A program made the position numbers and the translations under genes. Below are positions 40,164 to 49,507 of a stretch of DNA of 64,000 nt, one piece after another (positions within the stretch are counted from its first letter, which is position 1; each line of letters starts with the position of its first letter). This DNA comes from Geobacter sp. (GTDB taxonomy: Bacteria; Desulfobacterota; Desulfuromonadia; Geobacterales; Pseudopelobacteraceae): the NCBI GenBank assembly GCA_009684515.1, contig WKKS01000001.1:947397-1011396 (forward strand), read 5' to 3'. The notes beneath the pieces were generated by a model that was not told the DNA's origin, made no database searches, and saw nothing but the letters and a program-made list of their open reading frames with translations.

Positions 40164-41771
40164 ATGGATAAGCGTGCATTTATCGCGGTTGGTCTTTCAA
40201 TAGCAGTTTTCTACATATTCTCTATGATCTTCGCCCCAGAGAAGAAACCGCTCGAACAGACTGGCAAGCCGGTGTTGGCCTCCATTTCCGGTAATGGCAA
40301 TGTAGCGACCCAGCAAACACCTCCAATGCAGAACCAGAAGCCGGCAAATGAACAAACTTTGCCAACCACAGTTTCTCAAAAGGATATAAAAGTTGAAACA
40401 GACCTTTATTCGGCTGTTTTTTCATCTAAAGGTGCCAGTCTAAAAAGCTTAACGTTGAAGAAGTATCGTGAAGAAAAGTCGCCCTCGGCCAAAAACGTTA
40501 TTCTGGGAAGTGATGCTGACCCCAACGTTCTGACTTTTTCTACCCGTGCATCCGGTATTGCTCTTAATGAAGGCGCCGTTTTCGTCCCTGATGCCGAAAG
40601 CTTGAATGTGAATGATAAAGGATCCAAGGAGCTCACTTTCAGTTATGTGTCGGGGCAGGGGTTCACTGTCAAAAAGACATATACTTTTACAGCAGGGTCC
40701 TACGGAATAAATCTTTCTACCCAGGTTATTAACAATTCCGCCGCTCCCATAACCGGTTCTATTCAGCAGGTATTGACATATCCAGCCGAACCCAAAGAAA
40801 AAAATAACCGCTATGACACCGCAGGCGCCTACCTTTTCTCAGATAACAGTATCCACTCCAACAAAATTAAAGATGTCGCCGCTTCCTCAAAACGTTATGA
40901 AAAAGATGTTATGTGGTCCGGTTTTGCAGACAAGTATTTTCTGCGTGCGATTATTGCCGAGAACAACAGTATCGCCTCTGTTGAGCTGAAGAAAAATGCC
41001 TCCGGATACTTTGAATCCATTGCGTCATCCCCCCAGTTTATCGTCAATCCAGGCTTGTCCACTACTGTAAAAGACACTCTTTTTGTTGGACCAAAGGATA
41101 TCGACATCCTGAAGGCCCAGGGTCATTCATTGGTTCAATCTCTGGATTTGGGCTGGTTTACAGTCATTGCCAAGCCGCTCCTTTATTCCATAAAGTTCTT
41201 CTACAGTTACGTTGGTAACTACGGTGTAGCGATCATCATAATCACTGTCATTCTAAAAGCGCTGTTTTTCCCCCTGACCAACAAGAGTTACAAGTCAATG
41301 AAGGGGATGCAGAAAATACAGCCTGAGATGGCCAAACTGCGCGAAAAATACAAAGACGACCGTGACACCATGAACAAGGAAGTCATGGCTTTGTACCGCG
41401 ATCACAAGGTTAATCCGATGGGCGGCTGTTTGCCGATGGTTGTCCAGATTCCGGTGTTTTTTGCCCTGTACAAGTCGCTCATGTTTTCTATAGAACTGCG
41501 TCACGCTCCGTTCTTTTTGTGGGTTACTGATCTCGCTGACAAAGATCCCTACTACGTGACTCCTGTTATTATGGGCATAACAATGTTCATCCAGCAGAAG
41601 ATGACTCCGTCACAGATGGATCCGATGCAGCAGAAGATGATGCTTGCTTTGCCGGTTGTCTTTACTTTTATGTTTCTGAGCTTTCCGTCCGGCCTTGTTC
41701 TGTATTGGTTGGTAAACAACGTGTTGACGATAGCTCAGCAGATGTACATTAACAGGCCGGTCGAGGAATAA
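40164..41771 (+). CDS. yidC: Membrane protein insertase YidC
   Basis: A 535-residue Oxa1-family insertase. An N-terminal helix (about 5-25) is followed by the large periplasmic domain (about 60-330). The conserved membrane core has [21 protein letters not shown] and the second-half segments [18 protein letters not shown] and [18 protein letters not shown] lies eight bases before the ATG. A jag/khpB gene, which often follows yidC, is absent; mnmE comes next after 27 bases. Confidence 0.97.
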   Translation: MDKRAFIAVGLSIAVFYIFSMIFAPEKKPLEQTGKPVLASISGNGNVATQQTPPMQNQKPANEQTLPTTVSQKDIKVETDLYSAVFSSKGASLKSLTLKKYREEKSPSAKNVILGSDADPNVLTFSTRASGIALNEGAVFVPDAESLNVNDKGSKELTFSYVSGQGFTVKKTYTFTAGSYGINLSTQVINNSAAPITGSIQQVLTYPAEPKEKNNRYDTAGAYLFSDNSIHSNKIKDVAASSKRYEKDVMWSGFADKYFLRAIIAENNSIASVELKKNASGYFESIASSPQFIVNPGLSTTVKDTLFVGPKDIDILKAQGHSLVQSLDLGWFTVIAKPLLYSIKFFYSYVGNYGVAIIIITVILKALFFPLTNKSYKSMKGMQKIQPEMAKLREKYKDDRDTMNKEVMALYRDHKVNPMGGCLPMVVQIPVFFALYKSLMFSIELRHAPFFLWVTDLADKDPYYVTPVIMGITMFIQQKMTPSQMDPMQQKMMLALPVVFTFMFLSFPSGLVLYWLVNNVLTIAQQMYINRPVEE

Positions 41772-41798
41772 TGATCGGCAGCTGCGGGGTCAAAATCC

Positions 41799-43166
41799 AT
41801 GTATATCCGTGACACGATAGCGGCAGTTAGTACTCCGCCTGGCAATGGCGGCATCGGCATTGTTAGGGTGAGTGGCAATCAGGCTGCTGCTATAGGAAAT
41901 ACTGTCTTTAAACCGATTCATGACGGTGGCCTTGCAAGCCACCGTTTTTATTTTGGTTCCATAATCAATCCCGCCAGCGGTGAAGTAGTAGATGAAGCCA
42001 TGGCGGTTCTGATGCTTGCCCCGCGCTCATTTACTCGCGAAGATGTACTCGAGCTTCATTGTCATGGTGGTTGGCTGGTTGTTGAAACCGTTCTGGCAAT
42101 TGTCTTGAAGTCTGGCGCCAGGTTGGCAGATCCCGGAGAATTCACCAGGCGAGCATTTCTGAACGGGCGCATAGATCTTGTGCAAGCCGAATCAGTAATG
42201 GATATTATCGGATCCAATACGGAAGCCGCCCTGCAATTGGCGCAAAAACAGCGCGAAGGACTTTTGTCCAAACGTATCGATGATATTCGTCTGTTATTGA
42301 TAAAAGTGCTGGCTTTGGTTGAAGCCTACATCGATTTTCCTGAAGATGATCTAGGTGACACTGATATCAACCTTATACGGAATTCAGCAGGGCAGGCTCT
42401 TGACATAGTGAGTCAGCTTCTGGGTACGTTTGAGGAGGGTAGGATTCTGCGTGACGGAGTCTCTGTCTTGATTATTGGCAAGCCGAATGTTGGTAAATCC
42501 AGTTTGCTGAATCTGCTGACAAATGAAAACAGAGCCATTGTTACCCATATTCCCGGCACGACGCGTGATATAATCGAGGAAACGGTTATTATTAACGGAC
42601 TGGCTGTCAAGCTTCTGGATACTGCCGGTATCCGGCACACTGATGATCTAGTTGAACAGGAGGGGATTAACCGGGCCATGGAGAAAATACCATTGGCTGA
42701 TCTGGTTCTCTTTGTCCTGGACGCTTCGCGCCCTTTTAGTCTTGAAGACCAGCTGATTTATGATGCGCTGTCTGACAGCAGTGTCGTGACTGTGCTAAAT
42801 AAGTTCGATAAACCTCGTCAGATGGTTGTGCCGGAACATATCATCATTAACAGCCAGGTAGAGATGGCTGCGTGTAGTGCTGTCGGTTTAGATGACCTGA
42901 GACAGGCTGTTTGTAATCATTTTAAATCTAAAACCACTGTAGACAATCGTGAGATTGCAGCTATTTCCCGTTCACGCCATCGCGATGCGTTGGTGTCTGC
43001 AGAGAGTTCATTGCACAGGTTTGCTGTCGGCCTCGATCATTCAAATCTTGAGTTATTGGCAATTGACATTCGTGATGCACTCGAAGCTGTCGGGTCGGTG
43101 ACCGGTCAGACTACCACTGATGAGGTTCTCGACAAAATCTTCTCCTCGTTCTGCATTGGCAAATAA
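41799..43166 (+). CDS. mnmE: tRNA modification GTPase MnmE
   Basis: A 455-residue enzyme that, with MnmG, installs the (carboxymethyl)aminomethyl group on wobble uridine. The N-terminal tetrahydrofolate-binding domain has the segment [14 protein letters not shown]. The G domain has [18 protein letters not shown] and NKFD. The C-terminal CIGK ending holds the essential cysteine. A parS site follows between it and mnmG. Confidence 0.98.
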   Translation: MYIRDTIAAVSTPPGNGGIGIVRVSGNQAAAIGNTVFKPIHDGGLASHRFYFGSIINPASGEVVDEAMAVLMLAPRSFTREDVLELHCHGGWLVVETVLAIVLKSGARLADPGEFTRRAFLNGRIDLVQAESVMDIIGSNTEAALQLAQKQREGLLSKRIDDIRLLLIKVLALVEAYIDFPEDDLGDTDINLIRNSAGQALDIVSQLLGTFEEGRILRDGVSVLIIGKPNVGKSSLLNLLTNENRAIVTHIPGTTRDIIEETVIINGLAVKLLDTAGIRHTDDLVEQEGINRAMEKIPLADLVLFVLDASRPFSLEDQLIYDALSDSSVVTVLNKFDKPRQMVVPEHIIINSQVEMAACSAVGLDDLRQAVCNHFKSKTTVDNREIAAISRSRHRDALVSAESSLHRFAVGLDHSNLELLAIDIRDALEAVGSVTGQTTTDEVLDKIFSSFCIGK

Positions 43167-43171
43167 CCAAA

Positions 43172-43187
43172 CGTTTCACGTGAAACA
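43172..43187. promoter_or_regulatory. parS site (15 of 16 bases)
   Basis: CGTTTCACGTGAAACA matches the ParB-binding parS consensus TGTTTCACGTGAAACA at all but the first base. The 14-bp palindromic core is perfect. It lies in the 44-base gap between mnmE and mnmG. Confidence 0.85.
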
Positions 43188-43210
43188 TCAATCCAAGACA
43201 GGCATTAAAC

Positions 43211-45103
43211 ATGATTACATATGATATGCAATATGACGTAATAGTTGTCGGCGCCGGTCATGCCGGATGTGAGGCTGCTTTGGCCGCTGCTCGCATGGGA
43301 TGCCGCACCATGCTGTTGACAATCAATCTGGATGCTATAGCCCTGATGTCGTGCAACCCGGCCATCGGAGGATTAGCCAAGGGACATCTGGTTAAGGAGA
43401 TTGACGCACTTGGTGGCGAGATGGCTAAAAATATCGATGCCACAGGCATTCAATTTCGGATTCTAAATACCCGGAAGGGGCCTGCTGTACGAGCTTCGCG
43501 CGCACAGGCCGATAAGCAGCTTTACCGTCTCAGGATGAAGCGTGTCCTTGAACACCAAAATAACCTGGATCTCAAACAGGGCGAGGTTACTGCGCTGTTT
43601 CTGGAAGGTGGTCAGCTGCGCGGAGTTGATACGCGTTCAGGAATTCGGTTCATAAGTAAAACAGTTGTTGTCACTACCGGAACTTTCATGCGTGGATTGA
43701 TTCATATCGGTCTGAATAATTATCCGGGTGGACGGGCAGGAGATCTTCCTTCTGTTGGACTCTCAGATCAGTTGCGCTCGCTTGGCTTTGCAGTTGGACG
43801 TCTCAAAACCGGAACTCCTGCCAGACTGGACAGTCGCACAATTGACTTTGCCAAGCTTGAGGCACAGTTTGGTGATGACCCCCCAATTCCATTTTCCTTT
43901 TCAACCGAGCGGATTACCATGCCGCAGGTGCCTTGCCATATCGCATACACCAATCCGCTTTCGCACGACATCATCCGTTCTGGTCTGGACCGATCTCCAT
44001 TGTATGCAGGGGTGATTGAGGGGGTCGGTCCTCGTTATTGTCCATCAATTGAAGACAAGGTAGTCCGCTTTCCTGAAAAAGAGCGTCATCAGACGTTTAT
44101 CGAGCCAGAAGGTCTGGAAACGGTGGAAGTCTATCCGAGCGGCATGTCAACTTCATTGCCGATCGACATTCAGATTCCGTTTTATCGTTCCATAGTCGGT
44201 TTGGAGCGTGTGGAAATCATGCGTCCGGCTTATGCAATCGAATACGATTATGTGGATCCGATTCAGCTGCATTCTTCGCTGGAGACCAAGGACATAGCTA
44301 ATCTTTTCCATGCCGGCCAGGTCAATGGGACATCAGGATATGAGGAAGCTGCCGGACAGGGACTGCTGGCCGGTATCAATGCCGCACTGAGGGTGAAAGG
44401 CGAGGCCCCGCTTGTTCTTGATCGCAGTCAGGCTTACATCGGTGTAATGATCGATGATCTGGTTACGCTAGGTACTAAGGAACCGTACCGCATGTTCACT
44501 TCTCGGGCTGAATATCGGCTGCTGTTGCGTGAGGATAATGCCGATTTGCGCCTGCGGGACATAGGCTATAAGCTCGGTCTGGTCTCAGAAGTTGAATATG
44601 CCGCATTTAAAAATAAGCGGGAAATGATAGTCAGTGATCTGGATCGTATCTCTTCTACCAGAATCTCCCTATCAGACCAGGAAAATGCGGTGTTGTCCCG
44701 CTTGAACATAGAGGACATCCAGAAGGGGACAACGCTAGAGCACCTATTAAAACGTTCGGATATTGTTTATTCCGATCTGGCTGAAATGGATGATGTTTCA
44801 CGTGAAACACCATTGTTGGTCAGGGAACAGGTTGAAATTCAGACAAAATACCGTGGCTATATTGATCGGCAACTGGATCAGGTGGAAAGAGCCAAGAAGT
44901 TGGAGTCTGCCATAATTCCGTCTGAATTGGATTATGCTTCCATTAAAGGTTTAACTACCGAGGTGCGTGAAAAACTGGAAAAGGGGCGACCTGATACACT
45001 TGGTCAAGCTTCAAGAATTCCTGGAATTACTCCGGCGGCAGTATCTATCCTTGCCATTGCAATCAAGGCAAATAGCTGGAAAAGTAGTCAAGAGTGTAAA
45101 TAG
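43211..45103 (+). CDS. mnmG: tRNA uridine 5-carboxymethylaminomethyl modification enzyme MnmG
   Basis: A 630-residue FAD protein, partner of MnmE. The Rossmann motif reads VIVVGAGHAGCEAALAAARMG. The MSCNPAIGGLAKGHLVKEIDALGGEM and GTFMRGLIHIG segments are typical. The catalytic Cys region and C-terminal YRGYIDRQ are present. The start could also be the ATG five codons later (43226). A perfect parS site lies within the coding sequence near codon 529. Confidence 0.97.
   Translation: MITYDMQYDVIVVGAGHAGCEAALAAARMGCRTMLLTINLDAIALMSCNPAIGGLAKGHLVKEIDALGGEMAKNIDATGIQFRILNTRKGPAVRASRAQADKQLYRLRMKRVLEHQNNLDLKQGEVTALFLEGGQLRGVDTRSGIRFISKTVVVTTGTFMRGLIHIGLNNYPGGRAGDLPSVGLSDQLRSLGFAVGRLKTGTPARLDSRTIDFAKLEAQFGDDPPIPFSFSTERITMPQVPCHIAYTNPLSHDIIRSGLDRSPLYAGVIEGVGPRYCPSIEDKVVRFPEKERHQTFIEPEGLETVEVYPSGMSTSLPIDIQIPFYRSIVGLERVEIMRPAYAIEYDYVDPIQLHSSLETKDIANLFHAGQVNGTSGYEEAAGQGLLAGINAALRVKGEAPLVLDRSQAYIGVMIDDLVTLGTKEPYRMFTSRAEYRLLLREDNADLRLRDIGYKLGLVSEVEYAAFKNKREMIVSDLDRISSTRISLSDQENAVLSRLNIEDIQKGTTLEHLLKRSDIVYSDLAEMDDVSRETPLLVREQVEIQTKYRGYIDRQLDQVERAKKLESAIIPSELDYASIKGLTTEVREKLEKGRPDTLGQASRIPGITPAAVSILAIAIKANSWKSSQECK
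44794..44809. promoter_or_regulatory. parS site (perfect 16-bp match) inside mnmG
   Basis: TGTTTCACGTGAAACA is identical to the consensus. It lies about 1.6 kb from the first site and 5-7 kb from the candidate origins, the usual place for ParB loading. Confidence 0.92.
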
Positions 45104-45113
45104 GGTTTTGCAA

Positions 45114-45767
45114 ATGATAAGTGATATTCTGAAAACAGAGACCGTCAAAATGGATTTGACACTTTCCGGCGAAAACCTGAAAGCGCTGGAAATATTTGCT
45201 GCTGAGCTGATCAAGTGGAACCGTAAGGTTAATCTCACTTCGATCACTTCAGAAAAAGAAGTCGCCGTAAAGCATCTTCTCGATTGTCTGTACCTTGCAC
45301 AGTTTGTGTTTAAGGAGGACAGTCTGCTTGATATAGGTTCAGGAGGCGGACTTCCTTCAATACCGTTGAAAATTGTTAGACCGGAAACAACTATGTTGTC
45401 GGTTGATGCGGTAGGCAAAAAAATAAACTTTCAAAAACACGTAATTCGTCTGCTGGGATTGCAGAAAATTGAAGCCATGCACATGCGTGTTGAAGATCTC
45501 AGCAAAACCGAAGCCGGTAAATTCAGTTTGATAACGTCCAGAGCATTTACCAGGCTCGATAACTTTGTCACTTTGGCGGCTCCGTTGCTGACAGGGAACG
45601 GCAGAATCATTGCGATGAAAGGTCTGGGGGCTGAAGATGAAATTGCCGTCAGTGATGAAACCTTAAAGTCACTTGGATTCTCTATCGCGTCTCAATGCTC
45701 ATATGAATTGCCATTTAATATGGGTTCCAGGGCTTTGGTGACCATAATACCGTGCCAACCCGCATAA
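45114..45767 (+). CDS. rsmG: 16S rRNA (guanine-527 N7)-methyltransferase
   Basis: A 217-residue GidB/RsmG enzyme. The SAM-binding motif is LLDIGSGGGLPSIPL. The KWNRKVNLTSITS segment and the TSRAFTRLDNFV segment are typical. The ATG at 45114 comes 10 bases after the mnmG stop, with AGGG between. A longer frame to 44967 would run far into mnmG. In many bacteria parA-parB follow directly; here they do not. Confidence 0.95.
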   Translation: MISDILKTETVKMDLTLSGENLKALEIFAAELIKWNRKVNLTSITSEKEVAVKHLLDCLYLAQFVFKEDSLLDIGSGGGLPSIPLKIVRPETTMLSVDAVGKKINFQKHVIRLLGLQKIEAMHMRVEDLSKTEAGKFSLITSRAFTRLDNFVTLAAPLLTGNGRIIAMKGLGAEDEIAVSDETLKSLGFSIASQCSYELPFNMGSRALVTIIPCQPA

Positions 45768-45995
45768 AAGCTGGGTTTGTGCGCCTCTGTCCGTAAAATC
45801 GGCTCTAAGGCTGTTTCGGCCGCTATTGCATGTCTTGGGCTTTCTTTTTTGTGTTATGCGCTTCAGCATGATATTTGATCCTCCTGTGGTTAAAGGGCTG
45901 ATTTTGACCTGATGATCCGGAGAATGAAGTTGCAGATGAGTGGAATCTGCTCTAAAGTGGTCAATTGTCAGTCACTAAAGGGGATGGAGGAACAT

Positions 45996-46721
45996 ATGAA
46001 AAAAATGATCTGTATTCTGATTATCGCAGCTCATGTTTCCGCTTGTGCAACATATGAAAACCGGTCTGTCTCCTTCAGGCCTCCACAAGAATATGCCAAT
46101 TATCAGGACGTCGATGGTTTGATGGTTGGAGCGGAACCTTTTGTCGACAAGAAACAGGCAGAAGACGCCTTTGGTTTTGACATCCGGTCAGCCGGTCTGC
46201 TTCCGGTCCAAATTGTGATGGATAATCGCAGCGGGCAGGGGGTGGAAGTTGTCTCGGGTCAAACCTTCCTGGTTGACGGCTCCAACAGGTATTGGAAGAT
46301 ATTGGCAAATAGCGAGGCTGTCGAGCGGGTTGAAAAAGCAACCGAAACAGGAGCCATCGCAAGCGGTGCCGGCAAGGGCGCAGCCTGGGGAGCAGCCGCA
46401 GGTGCTGTTCTGGGATTAGCTTTGGGAATCGTTTCCGGTCGGAGCGTCGGTGAATCGGTTGTCAAGGGCGGAGTGCTCGGAGGTGCCGGTGGTGCCGTGA
46501 TCGGCGGCGCCAACAAGGCTGGAGATGACCAGCGTCGCGAATATAAAATTGCTGACAATATCCGCGATAAGGGACTTGAGGGGAAGGTCATGGCTGCCGA
46601 CAACCTCGCCAACGGATTTATCTTTTTTCCAGGTGAAGCCGAAACTGTCAAAGATCTGCGACTGCAGCTGAAATACCGCAACAGCGGAATTACCAAAACA
46701 ATCAACTTGAGGCTGCGCTAG
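45996..46721 (+). CDS. Glycine-zipper lipoprotein of unknown function
   Basis: About 241 residues from the ATG at 45996, which has GGAGG five bases upstream. The N-terminus is a lipoprotein signal, KKMICILIIAAHVSAC, with a probable lipid-carrying Cys. A glycine-zipper membrane segment covers about residues 120-170 (GAGKGAAWGAAAGAVLGLALG and GGVLGGAGGAVIGGA). The C-terminal part has LANGFIFFPGEAETVKDLRL, similar to proteins with a beta-rich envelope domain. It is probably an outer-membrane lipoprotein; role unknown. A longer frame starts at 45912 but would hide the signal. It sits where parAB would be expected. Confidence 0.75.
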   Translation: MKKMICILIIAAHVSACATYENRSVSFRPPQEYANYQDVDGLMVGAEPFVDKKQAEDAFGFDIRSAGLLPVQIVMDNRSGQGVEVVSGQTFLVDGSNRYWKILANSEAVERVEKATETGAIASGAGKGAAWGAAAGAVLGLALGIVSGRSVGESVVKGGVLGGAGGAVIGGANKAGDDQRREYKIADNIRDKGLEGKVMAADNLANGFIFFPGEAETVKDLRLQLKYRNSGITKTINLRLR

Positions 46722-46724
46722 AGG

Positions 46725-47126
46725 GTGGACGTTCGAATTTATTACGAAGATACTGATGCAGCCGGTGTTGTCTATCACGCCAATTACATCAAATATCTGG
46801 AACGTGCCCGGACGGAGTTTTTTCGCGAGCATGGGTTTCTGGTAGCCAAACTTGCGGAAGATGGCTTTATATTTCCGGTTGTAAAAATGGAAGTAAATTT
46901 TAAATCCCCAGCGCATCACGATGACCTCCTCTCGGTTGAAACATTGCCAATGCGAACGGGTGGTTCATCGTTTACTCTGCTTCAGAGGATTGTCAGGCAT
47001 GGCGATGGTCGATTGCTTGTGGAGGGAATTGTGACATTGGCCTGTATCAGCCATGAGCACAAAGCCCGGCGGATTCCCCAGGCGATTCGGCAATTACTGA
47101 CAACAGAGACGGCGGCGATGACTTGA
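46725..47126 (+). CDS. YbgC-like acyl-CoA thioesterase
   Basis: A 133-residue hotdog-fold protein with the family start YYEDTDAAGVVYHANYIKYLERARTE, in which the aspartate of DTDAAGVVYH is catalytic. Members hydrolyse short-chain acyl-CoA or acyl-ACP; in proteobacteria the gene often travels with tol-pal, which is not here. The start is a GTG with GAGG immediately before. It comes three bases after the lipoprotein gene. Confidence 0.93.
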   Translation: MDVRIYYEDTDAAGVVYHANYIKYLERARTEFFREHGFLVAKLAEDGFIFPVVKMEVNFKSPAHHDDLLSVETLPMRTGGSSFTLLQRIVRHGDGRLLVEGIVTLACISHEHKARRIPQAIRQLLTTETAAMT

Positions 47127-47176
47127 TTGCGACCGATTGAATCCGAGGTAAAGACGTTGCTAATTTCGGTGATGAC

Positions 47177-47419
47177 ATGGAACTGAAATACATTGATATG
47201 CGGGGGCAGGTTTGTCCCGCTACCCTGATTTCTGCTTTGCGCGAGATTAACAGTCATAAAGACGCCATCAAAGCTGAAACGCTCAAACTGGTATTTATCA
47301 CCAGCAACCGTGACTCAACCGTGACAATTCCAAAATCCGCAGAAAACATGGGGTATGCCACCAAGGTGTCTGAGGAAGATGCTTCTTACCGGATTGAAAT
47401 ATTCGCCGCCGGACTGTGA
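47177..47419 (+). CDS. TusA/SirA-like sulfur-carrier protein
   Basis: An 80-residue protein of the TusA fold: beta strand ELKYIDMRGQVCP, helix, then TLKLVFITSNRDSTVTIPKSAENMGY. The reactive Cys (residue 13) is kept, but the usual CPxP reads CPAT, so the second proline is missing. TusA proteins carry sulfur as persulfide; some relatives act in other redox tasks. The stop overlaps the following PAS gene by four bases (GTGA). Confidence 0.85.
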   Translation: MELKYIDMRGQVCPATLISALREINSHKDAIKAETLKLVFITSNRDSTVTIPKSAENMGYATKVSEEDASYRIEIFAAGL

Positions 47420-48420
47420 ACAGGGTCTATAAGCCGATGAGATCAATTATACACAAACTGTTTGGAGAGTCAGAGATTGAGCGTCTGACGGCGGAAAACA
47501 GGTCTCTGAGAGAGGCGAACTTTCGTCAGATCGAGTACATTCGCAAAAAAACTAACCAAATGCTTCTGTTGTTCGGGACATTGCCGATCCGTCCGGAAGA
47601 ACCGGCCGTTGAATCTTTGATTGATTCTGACCCGATTGGAGTTATGACGGAATCATTCATTCAGATACTGGAGCATGAAAAGCATCTTAATGAACGAGTG
47701 CGTGCAGCCCACGACGAAACCCAGGCAATACTTGCATCTGTTGGTGTTGGAATAATGGTTCTGGACAGCAACATGAAAATCCAGATTTACAATCAACGTT
47801 TGCTTGAGATGTTCAGTGTTGCCGAAGAGGGGCTAACTGAAAAAACCTGTTGTCAGGCAATCTGCCAGACCGACAGTTACCCGGCCAATTGTGCCTTTGA
47901 GCGCGTTATGAACACACGCCGTCCAGTCCACCAGGTTGACTGGGTTATGAATAAAAGGCATTTCGAAGTATCTGCAGTTCCGGTCAAAAATCGCTTTGGA
48001 GATGTGACCCAGGTTGTGATGGCATACATGGACATCACTAACCGGGTAAAGACCGAATTGCATCTGCGCGAAAAAGAACAGATGTATCTGGACGTTTTTG
48101 AAAATGCCGGCGAGATGGTTCAATGCGTTGCTCCGGATGGCAGTTTCATCTTTGTTAATCGCCTTTGGCGCGAGAATCTGGGATATTCATCAGATGAAAT
48201 CTCAGGTTTGAAAATTTGGAATATCATTGCCCCCGAAAGCCGAAGTGTATGTATGGAACACTTTGGTTCACTGATGAAGGGTGAGCGCTTGTCCGAGGTT
48301 GAAACAGTTTTTTTCAGCAAAGAGTGCAAGGAATTGCCGGTAAAGGGACATGTAACGATCAGTTATTCAGACGGTAAACCTCTGGCAACCTTCGGCATGT
48401 TTCACGTCACTAATACCTGA
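47416..48420 (+). CDS. Two-PAS-domain protein without kinase or output domain
   Basis: A 334-residue soluble protein. An N-terminal coiled coil (about 15-100) leads to PAS one (about 100-220) and PAS two (about 225-334). PAS one holds a C-C-x3-C-x8-C cluster (C145, C146, C150, C159) that may bind metal or haem, or act as a redox switch. No HisKA, GGDEF or DNA-binding part follows. It starts with GTG, coupled to the TusA-like gene. It could be an adaptor that hands a redox signal to another protein; partner unknown. Confidence 0.82.
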   Translation: MNRVYKPMRSIIHKLFGESEIERLTAENRSLREANFRQIEYIRKKTNQMLLLFGTLPIRPEEPAVESLIDSDPIGVMTESFIQILEHEKHLNERVRAAHDETQAILASVGVGIMVLDSNMKIQIYNQRLLEMFSVAEEGLTEKTCCQAICQTDSYPANCAFERVMNTRRPVHQVDWVMNKRHFEVSAVPVKNRFGDVTQVVMAYMDITNRVKTELHLREKEQMYLDVFENAGEMVQCVAPDGSFIFVNRLWRENLGYSSDEISGLKIWNIIAPESRSVCMEHFGSLMKGERLSEVETVFFSKECKELPVKGHVTISYSDGKPLATFGMFHVTNT

Positions 48421-48469
48421 AAGAGGCGTCTCTCCAGCAGACAACCGGGAGAAAGGTTTATAATAGATC

Positions 48470-49507
48470 GTGCCTGTCATTAACAGAAATGAAGCATTGC
48501 AGATGCTGCTTGACGGAGACCTGCTGGAAGTTGGAGCTGCTGCTGACAATATACGGAAAAGGATGCATCCCGAGGGTCGGGTTACCTTTGTTGTGGACCG
48601 GAATGTCAATTACACCAACATCTGTGAATCGAAATGTTCGTTCTGCGCTTTTTATCGCGACAAACAGGCGGAAGACGCTTATATCCTCTCTTTTGAGCAG
48701 ATCTTCAACAAGATTGCCGAACTGACCGAACAGGGTGGCACCCAGCTGCTGATGCAGGGGGGGCTTAATCCGGAGCTGAAAATTGATTTCTTTGAAACAT
48801 TATTCGGAGAGATAAAAGCCCGTTTCCCAACTATTCAAAATCATTCACTTTCTCCGGCGGAAGTAACCTGCATTGCCAGCAACTCCGGGCTGAGCCTGGA
48901 GCAGACCTTGGGGCGCCTGAAGGGAGCCGGGCTGGATTCGATCCCAGGTGGTGGCGCCGAGATACTGGTTGATGAAGTGCGTAAAAAGATCTCGCCCAAC
49001 AAGATCGGATGGCAACAATGGGGTGAAGTAATGTTGAAGGCGGCCGCGATCGGCATGCCGACGACCGCCACTATGATGTTCGGAAGTGATGAAAAGCCGG
49101 AAGACATTGTTGAGCATCTTTTCCGGGTGCGCGAGTTGCAGGAGCGGGGTGGCTCTTTTACCGCTTTCATCCCCTGGACATATCAGCCGGGCAATACAGA
49201 ACTGGGCGGAACCACCGCCACCGGGGTCGATTACCTTAAAGTTCTGGCGCTTTCACGGATCGTGCTGGATAACATTCCGAATATCCAGGCCAGCTGGGTC
49301 ACACAAGGCGCCAAAATGGCCCAGGTAGCGCTATTTTTCGGAGCCAACGATCTGGGTGGGACCATGCTGGAAGAAAATGTCGTTGCAGCTGCAGGTTGCA
49401 GCTTTAGAATGTCGCAAGAAGAGATGATCAACCTTATCCATGGAGCCGGGTTCAGTTCAGCCCAGCGTACCACAACCTATTCTATTGTGCGGGAGTTTGC
49501 GGTTTGA
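48470..49507 (+). CDS. mqnC: Cyclic dehypoxanthinyl futalosine synthase
   Basis: A 345-residue radical SAM enzyme of the futalosine menaquinone pathway. The iron-sulfur ligands are C52, C56 and C59 (CESKCSFC). The lines FVVDRNVNYTNIC, LLMQGGLNP and SIPGGGAEIL are typical of MqnC rather than MqnE. The start is GTG at 48470. The gene is alone here; mqnA, B, D and E must be elsewhere. Menaquinone is the respiratory quinone expected for this group. Confidence 0.9.
   Translation: MPVINRNEALQMLLDGDLLEVGAAADNIRKRMHPEGRVTFVVDRNVNYTNICESKCSFCAFYRDKQAEDAYILSFEQIFNKIAELTEQGGTQLLMQGGLNPELKIDFFETLFGEIKARFPTIQNHSLSPAEVTCIASNSGLSLEQTLGRLKGAGLDSIPGGGAEILVDEVRKKISPNKIGWQQWGEVMLKAAAIGMPTTATMMFGSDEKPEDIVEHLFRVRELQERGGSFTAFIPWTYQPGNTELGGTTATGVDYLKVLALSRIVLDNIPNIQASWVTQGAKMAQVALFFGANDLGGTMLEENVVAAAGCSFRMSQEEMINLIHGAGFSSAQRTTTYSIVREFAV

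Noticed and set aside
45768..45995. Small RNA or terminator after rsmG
   Set aside because: No convincing stem with a T tail was found; nothing can be supported in this gap.
48398..48407. Possible third parS (TGTTTCACGT)
   Set aside because: The left half matches but the right half reads CACT instead of GAAACA, so the palindrome is lost.
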